Origin: Blastomyces gilchristii SLH14081
Lineage: Eukaryota > Ascomycota > Eurotiomycetes > Onygenales > Ajellomycetaceae
NCBI RefSeq assembly: GCF_000003855.2
Contig: NW_003101681.1
Span: 4,197,359 to 4,261,358, forward strand
DNA: 64,000 nt
Reading direction: 5' to 3'
Shown one piece after another: positions 32,808 to 43,459 of this stretch. Positions within the stretch are counted from its first letter, which is position 1; every line of letters begins with the position of its first letter. The notes under the pieces were generated by a model. It had not been told where the DNA came from. It saw only the letters and a list, made by a program, of their open reading frames with translations, and made no database searches. The position numbers and the translations under genes were made by a program.

Positions 32808-33596
32808 ATGAAGGCACTCTTTTCCCAGGCCCTGTCACTTGCGGCACTCGCAATGACATGGAGCCCTACTCAGGCAGAGCAACTTGCTGCCCGCGATATC
32901 ACCATGTTCGAAGAACGCTTCCTTAACTCGCTCGAATATCAGCTCCCCAACAATACCATTAAGCTGATCGGCTTCAAGAAGGTCAAAGTTCCAGAGCACG
33001 AACGTGGCGACCTAAACCAGCACTACCTGAGCAACCCCCAGGAATGGGGAAAGCTGAAGAATTATTTCTACGATCCATCCAGCGGTACATTCCGAATTTA
33101 TTTCCCTGTGGAGGGGGCCATAGTCTCGCATGACGGGAAACAACACGAGGCAAACCACCTGGGAGAGCTCAAACTCCCAAAAATTCACGGCGATTACTCA
33201 GTCCTAGGCAGGAAGCAGACTTCCCACGTCACCGGTGTCGAAGGCAATATCATCAAAGACGGCATTATTTACCTCGAGAACCCTCCAAAGCCGCACGCTC
33301 AGCATGGGAACGCCTACGTATATGACTTTGGGGTCAAGGTCGTCCTTGACCACGACCACAGCGGGCGCCTCCAGAAGCGAAAGGGGAAGAAAGCGTGCAT
33401 GAACAACCACGGTGGTCCCAATTGCAGCTACAAATACAACATCCATGGCAAATGCAAGCGACGTCGTGACACCTGCATGGATTATAACGGCTGGTTTTCC
33501 AATTGCAAGAAGAATGGCCCCACTTGGAGAAACTTCCCAGGAAGTGATTGCGACAAAGCCCTTGGCCGTGGCCATTGTTGGAATGAAGTTATGTAA
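32808..33596 (+). CDS. Predicted secreted cysteine-rich protein, Kex2-type precursor
   Basis: A single exon encodes 262 residues from the ATG at 32808; the longer frame starts at TTG. Residues 1-23 form a signal peptide (MKALFSQALSLAALAMTWSP, then TQA). Residues 24-189 have no cysteine and one NNT glycosylation site (residue 48). A dibasic KR at 190-191 would release a C-terminal peptide of 71 residues, very basic at its start (KGKKAC), with seven cysteines at 197, 206, 216, 223, 233, 248 and 257 and an NCS sequon. The layout resembles fungal secreted peptides or effector candidates, but I do not recognise the family and assign no function. Seven cysteines leave one unpaired or available for dimer formation. 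The gene lies between transposon relics. Confidence 0.72.
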   Translation: MKALFSQALSLAALAMTWSPTQAEQLAARDITMFEERFLNSLEYQLPNNTIKLIGFKKVKVPEHERGDLNQHYLSNPQEWGKLKNYFYDPSSGTFRIYFPVEGAIVSHDGKQHEANHLGELKLPKIHGDYSVLGRKQTSHVTGVEGNIIKDGIIYLENPPKPHAQHGNAYVYDFGVKVVLDHDHSGRLQKRKGKKACMNNHGGPNCSYKYNIHGKCKRRRDTCMDYNGWFSNCKKNGPTWRNFPGSDCDKALGRGHCWNEVM

Positions 33597-34205
33597 GGGG
33601 ATGCCGAAGAGTTTAACGTCTGTGGCGGGTTGAACGGTTCTCAAGAACGATTTGTGATATCCGATTTCAATATCTAAGCGTTTTCCTGGGTTTTGCTAGT
33701 CATCTTCCAAGATAGCATTGTAATCCTGTTGGCTTTGATTAAATATTATTTTCCTCTCTGCAAATCCGAAAAGAGCTTAAATCTTATTGAAAATAGCAAT
33801 GAGTTCCTATCTCTCAACAACTTGCTCATCAGCTCAATACATTAACAAGGGATGCTCCGTACATGACCTTGAGCATATAAACATGACTTCAATATTATTT
33901 TATGAACATACCAAGTCAGACAAAAAGTGTTGATTTGTTGGGAATGATCCCAGCCATCGCATTGGCATTATAAAACGAGACACACCTCAATCTGTCCGTC
34001 AACTCTGCCCCTCAGCCCCATTTAGGTTCAATTTGCAGCTTATTGTGTGACTTTTTAACATGGCGCGGGGTTTCTAGCCAGCCCTCAAAGTATTAAGGTG
34101 GGTGGCTAGCACGACTTTCCAATAGAGTGCACTTTACCTCTGTACACTTCTGCTGGTCAAACTAGCATATGAAGCCAGTTTGTATGAGCGTTTGCGTTAG
34201 CATTA
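33597..34205. other. 3' flank of the cysteine-rich gene, no gene seen
   Basis: AT-rich sequence leading to the left TA boundary of the TIR element. No coding or structured feature was recognised. Confidence 0.5.
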
Positions 34206-34683
34206 GTGACAAATGGATATTCTATAGTTACTAGTGTTTCAATGAGCACACATTACTGATACTGATTTGTATTAGCAATCAAGATCTTCTCATTGAAGTA
34301 TGAAATAATGACTCACATCAGTGGGGAGCTCTCGACCTGGGACAATCTCTCGGCCAGTCTCCAGGGGAATATATCCATCTCTATGCCCGGGGCCGCTCTA
34401 TACCCAGGGGCTCTATACCCAAGGGAACTCTATATCTATATACCTGGAGGCGCCTCTATCCCGGGGGCTATACGGAGTACAGTACAGTACAGCTGAGAGA
34501 ATTACAGAGAGATCTGTGGGGTAACTATAGTCTGAAAGCCAAGAGTGACTAAACCACATACAGAAATATACTAACTATATTAGAACTAGTGTAATTTGTG
34601 TGTGACTATAAAATCAGAATTATGTGGAATTAAGTTTTTACACTGGAAAAACATTGAAAAAAGCCATTTGACACATTTGTCAC
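34206..34683 (-). mobile_element. TA-flanked TIR element with short minisatellite (copy 2)
   Basis: The ends read GTGACAAATG at 34206 and CATTTGTCAC ending at 34683, each bordered by TA (34204-34205 and 34684-34685). The interior is collinear, in opposite orientation, with copy 1 at 19999-20866. Here the central GGTATAGAG-type minisatellite has only about six to eight units (34380-34480), so the 478-bp copy is little more than half as long as copy 1. No coding capacity. Confidence 0.82.
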
Positions 34684-37404
34684 TATAGACTGCCGTAGTA
34701 CAGACAATGTTCACAAACTCGTTCAACAGACTGCCAGTTCACCTAGCTAACTTTGCTGTGTGTATCACTATAAAAATTGAGAAAGAAAATCATGTAATAG
34801 GAACAGCGGCAGCGTATGTCGTAAAGTAAACACTGTGTATGCACGAAATGAACATAAAATTCGACCTTTGTTATATGCCCATACCAGCTATTGCATTAAC
34901 CAGGTCAAGCGACTTGGTAAGAAAAGTCCCGGCGCGAACCAATCTAATTCTTCTCGAAATTGATTTTGACACCCTCGAACAACACAAACTGTACACGATC
35001 AATTTCAGTAGAGCCTCCGGGTCCACTGTACTCCGTAAATGGTAGTTAATTGGACAGCCTCAAGTTTATTGGCATGAAGGGACAGCCATTGAATGTGATG
35101 GCACGCTGCTTAAGGGAATTAGAATAACAGCAGGACACTAGAACATATTCTTCAAGCTTTTCTGCGTGACGAAGGTAGTAGCTGACGCATCGATGCACCG
35201 GCCAATAGCTGGTGGGAGTCGAGAGAAAAGAAATAGGATGAAAAGATCGTTTGTTGTTGGGATTAAATAAGGTTTGCCTTGGAGGCGGATTTGTAACTAT
35301 TATTTATATGCGCGAGATGCAAGACGTCAATTTTCTTCTACCCAAGCTTCAACTTCTCCTTTCTTTTCCGTTTCCTACAGCACAGCGAGAAGACTCCTGT
35401 CCCCTAACACAACTTCAACCTCTTAACAATGAATTCTTGGTGGACGAGTCTTATTCCGCCTGTCCGGTTATTTTTGCCTATCATCCTTTTCGATTGGGCT
35501 GTCAGGTCCGTAGAGAATGGATGCACCCTTTGGTGGGATTGAGCCTAATTCCCAACCATCAAATGTTTTCCTATCGCCAGGGCTCAAAAGGATTCCTTCC
35601 AACATTGCTGGCCTTATTCTTAAGTGTGAGAGTCACAACGCTGCCCAGTAGTGGAGCGTTTGAAAACCTGCCATTGACTGACCACTTGATGGTAGGTCTA
35701 TTTCGGTCCATGTGAGCATCAACAACCCACTATTGGAATAAACTCGCTATTCCTTCCATGCTCCAAGAACAAGTGGGCTCTCTTGTTCAAAATTTTAACA
35801 TTGACTGAACTGATGTCTTGTCGGTTTGTCTTTCAAGGTTACCTTCGCGCCATGGGCACGGAGAAATCCCAATGCTAATATGGATATACACCAAACAGCA
35901 CCAGTGGCATGCCCTCCAAATGCAGATGGGTAGTAAAGCAGCTCGGAAGAAGTGTAACCGAAGGCAGGGGGGAAATATATATATATATATATATATAAAT
36001 AACATAAAAAAATCAATATCCAGCAATTTCTGTCTCCTGTTCGTCCGGTTCACCTAGACCATTCTTCGTGACCTGACAGCTGCGGGTGGCCCAATACAAT
36101 TGAACCAATGAGTGTCAAACTCTGTGGAAATATTTAGCTAAAAGAAGCTAGGAAGAAGGTAGTTACATGTAACTACTCCGTACGTCTGCTTTGCCAAGGT
36201 CAGCTGCCCTTTTCAACACGTCTATATATCAAGGATGAGATTTCCTCATCTTCGCTATTTTAGTATACGTTTTCTTTCTTGTCAGTTTTCGTCTTCTCCT
36301 TTTTCTCACCGTCAGATATGTCACGGCTTTCCTTCTTCTTCTAAGAAGAAGGACCTCCCAGGAGTAGTACTACATTTGGTTTTAAAGTGCAAGTGGGCTT
36401 TTCTAGCGGTTATTCCACCCACATACTGAAGTTTACTTTGATTTTATAGGCTACTGGCCAGCAGGTTATCATGGACCGACAATCACCGACGCTTTCTAAG
36501 GAAACCACCTATCATCAGAGGTCGATTGGGCACCTTGGGCAGGCAGGAGGAATAGATACGGATAATTTTCCACTAAACAATACACTCGGCTCCCAACGAT
36601 ATCTCCCACATTCAAGTGAGACGAGCATATCTTTTACTGGATAGTGACTGTCCAGTTTAGATGCACCGGAGGCTTTGATATTTTGTGAAGTTGTCATCCT
36701 CTCGCAGTTGACGGATTGTCGGACTGTCGGACTCCATACAGAACTGTCCCTGGGATTCCGCAACTCTTACCGTGTCAGCACTGAAGCCCAAAGAACGAGT
36801 TTCCACGGCATCTTTCTGACACTCCATGCGACGCCTCAGTAGATAGTTGATACTAGGTAGGGTGATTCATTGGTGCTGACTTAACATGGGTTATACACTA
36901 CGGGGTACTGACCATTCAAACGATTCTTGATACCAAAACATACTTTGGACTATCACCAGGACTTCAGTGTCCTTATGATCTCAACTTTAGCCCTGACAAC
37001 TCTGCCTCGCGTCGGGTATCCACGCAGCCCTTTTGACTCTTTGTGCCAAACGTAGTCGGGAAAAAAGGGGCTGAAATGAGTAGCTGGCAAGGTGATGTAT
37101 TTGACAAATTCCCAAAGTTCCTCCAGGTTATGTTGCTCCTTGGTATTCCTGCCTCATTTAGGCTGAGCATAAAAGGCCAGGTTATTTCCCTTGACTCATA
37201 AAAGTCAATGAAAACAGGGCGCTTTGCTGTCAACACTCACGCATGACCAAACCAGCAACATAGGCCACTAGCAACTTGTCCATTCCGAGCGAAAACCTTG
37301 CAATTTGCTATAGCTTTACATCGAGTGTGCTTTTTACCCTTTATTTTATCAATCACGGTGGGTAACTTTGGTGGTCCCAGTATGCGCTTCAACCGCCGTA
37401 ACTT
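34684..37404. other. 2.7-kb gene-poor region with an (AT)n microsatellite
   Basis: No gene is supported. An (AT)n tract occupies about 35974-35996. Two exact copies of the 9-mer TACTCCGTA lie at 35029 and 36174. A 154-codon plus-strand frame (35251-35715) has no recognisable feature. The 5' part of the gene at 37405 might extend into the right edge. Confidence 0.45.
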
Positions 37405-38280
37405 ATGTTTAGCAACCTAGATTTTCCGCGTCTAGCGGACCTCAAGCATCTCCCACGTGGTATCGTACTCGAAACCATCATGTCTACCAACTTGTTGAAA
37501 TTTTATTTCAATATCGAATTCGTACAACCAGACTACGAAGTCCAGCGTGAAATGCGCGACCCCCAGTCGTACTGGTACCCACCGACAGACCCAAATGGCG
37601 TTTCCGTTGTGGCAACAACTGGATGGAGAAAATGGGACGCTGGTTCAATCACCCAGGCACACGTGCCTGGGGGTATCAATGTCCAAGAATGTTCTCTCTT
37701 TTATGATTCCGAAAGGGATATTTTCCTGGGAGTGCCGTTTAACTGCAAGAAAACTAGTGTGGAAAAAGAGATTAGAACTACGGACGAGGCGCATGGCTGG
37801 AGAAGACTTATGTTCAAACATCTGGAACCCATAGACTCCGGTGATCATTTATCAGTTCTTGCCTTCGATGCTGCATTTAATGTCTTTGCCGCTCCGGGAT
37901 CCCCAAGATGGATGCCAGAACTTATGCCATATACCTACGACTACAATAATCTGGATATTTATGTCCCCGGACAGACAGCTCTTGCTGGAAACCTGGCTCT
38001 CTTGCTTGGATTGGCAGCTTTTAGCGGCCCTTTTCCTGAACGCAGTCTTGACGTCGAGCAGTCGTTGAATGCGATCCGAGCATTCAGGCCTCCTCATTGG
38101 GTTCCTCATGGAATGAAAAGTCGAAGTGAGTGCTCCTAAGCGTTTAATGAAGGAAGATCCTAACGTACTTTAGGGCCTCATAGCCGAGGGGTTATCGTCT
38201 CCATCAGGGGTGTCGGAGGCAACGAGGCGGTGCTGGACAAGTGGGCACGGGGAGATTTGGGTCCGTTGATCAACCCATGA
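37405..38280 (+). CDS. Hypothetical protein, two exons
   Basis: Exon 1 (37405-38125) and exon 2 (38174-38280) are joined by a 48-nt intron (GTGAGT...TTTAG) and give 275 residues ending DKWARGDLGPLINP. The splice is supported because reading through would stop after four codons, while the joined frame continues cleanly. The N-terminus is neither a signal peptide nor a clear mitochondrial presequence. The protein has aromatic-rich blocks (SYWYPPTDPNGVSVV, PYTYDYNNLDIYVPG) and a hydrophobic stretch, LAGNLALLLGLAAF. I do not recognise a family. A second ATG at 37480 is an alternative start, and further 5' exons cannot be ruled out. Confidence 0.6.
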
Positions 38281-39646
38281 TCAAGTAGGTTGGCTATGCA
38301 CTTTCACAGAAACTAAAACATAACCTTTATTGACCTGATCAGCTGTAGTAGTCCTATATCATGCATTACCAAGAACCTGATTCGCAGTTCAGAAGATCGG
38401 TATTTTTGTGGAATCAACCCGTCCAAACAATCGGAATCTAGCCATCATCTATCGAGTTATAATCTTCTTCTTTACGCCCCCTACCAGCTGCCATTGTCAT
38501 CTATTTGCCATGGCTTAAATTACGTTCGCTTCAATTGTAGAAATCCGAACATAACTGTTTTTCTTTCCCTTTTTGCTTGAGAATATCCTGCAGAAGATAT
38601 TATCATTCCTTCGTTACAACACGTCGACCCCACCTTCTCTATAGGCAACATTTCAACTTCCTCAGGTCTTATTTTTGGCTAGTTCCTTTCCGCTTTCTTT
38701 TCCAACAGTTTCCCGATTCCTAATCGTGTCCCCACTCTCAGCGGTCACTTACCTAGACACATGGAATTGGTTAAAGATATCCCGAAGATAGCAACCTCAG
38801 TAAATGAAAATGTCTTCACAGATACTCTTCTATGCATCACCTCGTATGGACTACACACCACATATAGCGATAAACCTTGAAAACATGCATTCTAGTTTCT
38901 CAGCATATTCCGAAACCTCATTTGCAATCCCTCCTCGAGCAGTATTCATGTGCCTAGTTAACCCACCACTTACTTCCTTCCAACTCTCCCCTCCTAAAGA
39001 CAAATCCCGCACAATATTATCAAATAAGATAATCAGCTAGTTAAATTTAGATTTACCCTACTGGCATCTGTTTCACTGGTTTATTATTTCATTCCTCGTT
39101 TTCCATCTTCCCTCGGAGACCGCATAGATTATGCGAGTTTTTCCCCTAACAAAATAAAACTAAAGGAATTCCCCACACCATCCATATTGCTTGAATTCTC
39201 GATACCCGACCTTATTATGCGAAACTTACTTCCCATTTTTAAGGGGGTTAGCAACGCTGTAGTTTGAGAAAAGAAAATCAGATACTAGGAGCTAAAGCCA
39301 AATGGTTCTATCGTCTTATCATTTATTAAATGTGCACAGCCATACGCGCAAGGAACTAGCCCAACCTAAGGGCCGTCCATAAAGCAACTACAGAGACGAC
39401 ACGAAGTGAAAAAAGCCACGGCCTCCTCGCGTTCGGGTAAGGTAAAAGCGGTTCATGTAGAGATTATAAGGTATGATATGGAAGCCCATCAGCTAGCCTC
39501 TCCCGCTGATGCGGTGCTAAGAAAACAAAATTACATTCATGACTATAGTTGAACGGAACGGTTTGTTTCCACACATTTTATTATCCCGGCCTAGGGTCCG
39601 TGTTTCGTTCACGCTGCGTGTCTCTCGTTTCATTGGATGGGCTGTA
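38281..39646. other. Convergent intergenic region, nothing recognised
   Basis: The region between the 3' ends of the hypothetical gene and the AP-1 mu gene has only short unsupported frames. No repeat was detected by eye. Confidence 0.5.
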
Positions 39647-41770
39647 TCATTGCACGTCAGGTAGACGAACTGCAATATCGCCTGACTGAGTAATATATCG
39701 GACCCACGGAAGCGATGGGTATTGTAGCTATATAAAGGGACGCGCTGTTAGTTAGATATTTCGCCCACATAAAAGTGTTAAGGTGCGGAGAATGATAGCG
39801 ATGACTGGAAAGAGGGTGGGTGAGTGGGAGGGCAGGCAGAAGATAGCACGCTCATGCAAAGTTGTTTTAATGTCGGTTCTCCGACGAGGAACAGCCGGAT
39901 GGCCGAAGTAGGGGGTCTGCTTTGAACAAATCTAGAGGAGAATGTGTTGCACGCTGATCGAGTGCGGGGTACGGCATGTAGGGGGGTAGACTGTGAGCTT
40001 GGCATAAAAGCGCTGATGCTTCAATGTGTCCAGTCATAGAATCGCAAATGCGTTCTTGGGATGCAGGTGGCCGAATTTGGGTCATTGGAATTTTGGCCCA
40101 TGCTGATGGAGATGGATAGGTAGGAAAAAGCAAAAAAGTAAAAGAGAAGCCCTTACCTTCGGTTCAATAATCTTTAGATATCGTACTTGGATTCCGCTAG
40201 TAGTGAAATAGGGGATCTCAAATTTGACGTTGATTGGACGTTTGCCTTTTCCAGTTTGTCCAGCACCCCCCATACTACCGCCAAAACCACCAGTCATACC
40301 GCCTCCATGTTCATCGTCTCCTTTCACTGACGGTAATCCCAGTTCAGCGCGCATGAGAAATTCTTTCCCGCCACCGAATTGTTTTATTTTCCATATTATT
40401 GCGGATTTTTCTGGTGCATAATGGACAGACCCTATGTTAGTGCGGAATCTTGGAGAATCTGCGTCTTCCGGGACGGGAACCAAAATCTCAACATTATTTG
40501 CAGTGCTCCGGCGTTTGAATTGAGCTTTCGCCTATGTAACAGTTAGACTTAGTATCTAAATTTACTTGGAATTGCTTACCTTCAGCATATATTCAATACG
40601 TGAACCTGAATGTGACTCCACCAGACATTCGACCCATATCAGGGGCTTCACTTGAGTATTTAACCGATAACTCATAAGTTCGAATTCCCCATCGGGAGGA
40701 ATGAAGCTGATTGTTCTGTCGTTCTCAAAACGTGATAATCGAACGCACTGGTGGAATTTTACATCCTCCATTTCGACGGCCTTTCCTCTTGTTGCTCTTC
40801 CTGTTGTTTCGAACATTGCTTTGTCATTCAAACCCAGCCTTAGTTCGGGCATACCACTTAGATAACATTTCATTTTGATTGCCCCTAGGATTTCGGATCG
40901 AAGGACATTGCCATTGGCGGATACCAGGAGATTCAACGACTCGACCACATCGAGGAACACCTCATTCTTGCGATATCTAATTCCTTCGCTTCTCCAAGAC
41001 ACGGCATTTGTAACGGCGATCGGAGGTCGAGCCTGTATCTCTAGTTTGTGTGATTCTTGGGTAATATACCTGAAGCGACGTTAGACAGGGATCTTGCAAG
41101 CAATGACGGGGTCTGCAGTTTGTTCGAAGGAATCTGGGAATCTGAGCAGAACAATGCACATACTCCTGCAATATCTTAGACTCTGTTGTCTGTGGGTATC
41201 CGAAATCCATCATCTCGTCAAGCAATTCATAAATGATAACGAAGTTATCTCTGATGCTCTCTTCCTCCAACTCCTTGAAGTATTCAGTGAAAACCTCGAC
41301 GATCTTGTGAAGGAATAACAAGATTTCCGCAGCATTTGTGTTTCGTTTCGTTAAAGCTAGGAGATAAAGGTTGCTATGGCGGATATAAAGGTACTAATGG
41401 AGTAATCGTATCGTAAATATGAGGTGGTGTCCAGCACGGTAAGGGAAAGGAAGGACTCCCCAGGACTTGGAAAGGAAACTAATATAAACGTACATTTATG
41501 CCTTCATCAGAAAAGCACGGAGGGACAGCAGAGCTCTCTTCTTCTGCTTCACTGAGGAGGATAGGGAATTTCTCGACTGCGGACATGGGAATATCCCCTC
41601 TATAGTTGCGAGCCAGAAGGGTCTACATCAACCGCTAGTCAGCTAGGATTATTCCAACACACAAGTATATTGAATTGAAATAACGAATCTACAAATGTTA
41701 GTAGACCCGAATTTCCTAGGATCGATCATACCTTGCCCTTCAGGTCCAGAAAGAATACTGCGGACGCCAT
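39647..41770 (-). CDS. apm1: AP-1 clathrin adaptor complex mu subunit
   Basis: Six exons (41770-41732, 41622-41494, 41393-41164, 41069-40580, 40531-40157 and 39727-39647) give 447 residues with every phase consistent. The protein starts MASAVFFLDLKGK and continues LLARNYRGDIPMSAVEKFP, the longin domain (about 1-140). The mu homology domain (about 165-446) begins with VSWRSEGIRYRKNEVFLDV and ends RYITQSGDIAVRLPDVQ, typical of AP-1 mu. It binds tyrosine-based sorting signals in cargo at the trans-Golgi/endosome. The last intron is 429 nt, far longer than any other intron here; the final 26 residues are recovered only by splicing across it. A glycine-rich loop (GGGMTGGFGGSMGGAG) interrupts the mu homology domain. 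Confidence 0.95.
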
Positions 41771-42520
41771 GATGCGCTGTTGGGCATCAAACAGCACGGG
41801 GTTCAATGTTGAAGGGAACGGGTGATTCCTGTGGATGGGCTTATTTAGCCATCGCAGCGGTACGAAAATCAGCAAAGGGGTATCAAATACAATATGGCGC
41901 CAGAGAACACATTTATCACTCCTCAACAGTTCAAAGCATCTATTCGCTATCTTGTCTTTTCCCGCGGCTTGGAGCAAGTGGCATCGTCGACTTGATACCA
42001 GCCCACTTGGCGCTACGACCAAATAGAGTCTAGCGCCATCTCCCAATCCCATATAAAAGCTTTTCGCCAAACTTTTTCTTTCTTGTATTTTTAAATATTA
42101 TAACTCACGCACCCAACAGACAGTGCAAGTCAACACAAAAATTATCATGATTTTGCCTGTATTTTGACCTCTGGCTTTCTGTCAGAGTTCAGCTCTCGGG
42201 TTACGCCATTGATGATCTTGCGATATCGTGGTGCGCAGACTGAATAACGGAGACTCCATAAGAACTGGCCGTGTATTTTTTTCTTGGTTACGCGGGCGGT
42301 GTCAGAGGAATCAAACATACGCTATATAGATAGAATAATTGTCTTTAATTTAAACGATCTAGGCTAATGAACAACTGAAGAAGAAAACTATATATAAATA
42401 AAATCCTGTTAATACATAAATACCTAGAATCGCATAGAATCTAAAAGAGTCTAATAAACGTACAAACGCCGACCAAAAATGCGGTATCCCCAAGGAAGAA
42501 AAGAACGAAAGAAAAACACC
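41771..42520. other. Intergenic, nothing beyond expected flanks
   Basis: This contains the apm1 promoter and the 3' flank of the mL57 gene, both on the minus strand. No additional gene is supported. Confidence 0.5.
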
Positions 42521-43459
42521 CTATAAAGTGTCTCGTGGCATGCCGATGTCAAATCCCAAAGGTTTGAGTATAGAATCCCGTGCCACCTGGTTCGCAACTG
42601 CACCCCCCTTCTCCAGCGCAACTGCACCAACCACCGCGTAAATCGCCTGCGTCAAAACGACTTCTAATCCGGATCCCGGAAGATCATTGCGCTATGGAAC
42701 AGTTAGCATGCGGGAAACGGCAAAATTTTACTTTACGAAACGAATGTTCATACATATCTTGGTACCCATCTCAAGACCTCTCCTAGCTTATATTGTTCGG
42801 CGAGTGCGGCCAGCTTCGTTCGGTTTATCCTCATATTCTTGTTGTCTTCGGTGAGAGCGTCCAAGCCTTGCAAGGACGGATGCTCGAACGGAGTCCGACC
42901 ATATGGGTCTTCGAGTTTTTGCGGCGAAGAAACAGACGAGCTCTCCAGTAGAGAGAGCGAGGCCTGGAGATGCACAATTTGTTTGCCTGTTGAATGTTGC
43001 AGATCAGCACTCACGAGCATATGATATGCCAAAAGAAATGAATCACGAGCAATCCAACATACCAAGGTAAGACAATCGCTCGTTGAAACCCCTCCGCCCT
43101 TGATCAAAGCTTTTATGCGTAACGGTTTGCCATTTGACCTCTTCCGTGAGCATCTTGTCGCCGTCAGGACCTAGCATTCGAATGTAGAACTGGTTGAGAA
43201 TGTTCGGGTCTGAATTGACGGGATACTCTGGAATGTTTGGGCTCCCACGCAGCCGTACGGGAGCTTTCATTGCCGGTGGGGTCTCTTTCCATCGGGGTGC
43301 TGTCGGTGTTTCTGATGGGCTCGCAGCGGAGGAGAGAGCATGTCTTTGGATATGTGAGGCAGTGGCTCGCGAGCAAACTGACAGAGCAGCGGCGGGAGCA
43401 CGCCAGCGCCCTTGCCGCGCAATTGCAGCGAAAGCTTGGCCCGGAATCTTCGATGTCAT
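42521..43459 (-). CDS. mrpl15: Mitochondrial ribosomal protein mL57 (MrpL15, RNase III-like)
   Basis: Three exons, 43459-43063, 42986-42754 and 42691-42521, encode 266 residues. The N-terminal 40 residues are Arg/Ala/Ser-rich, suiting mitochondrial import. The core, NILNQFYIRMLGPDGDKMLTEEV followed by THKSFDQGRRGFNERLSYLG and GKQIVHLQASL, is the degenerate RNase III fold characteristic of fungal mL57. The catalytic acidic set of true RNase III is not evident. Exon 3 supplies LEVVLTQAIYAVVGAVALEKGG, which completes the fold. The protein is a structural component of the mitochondrial large subunit. The phase is exact across both introns. Confidence 0.9.

Noticed and set aside
35251..35715. 154-codon plus-strand frame
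   Set aside because: No signal, domain or splice evidence; it does not begin with ATG and sits in gene-poor DNA.
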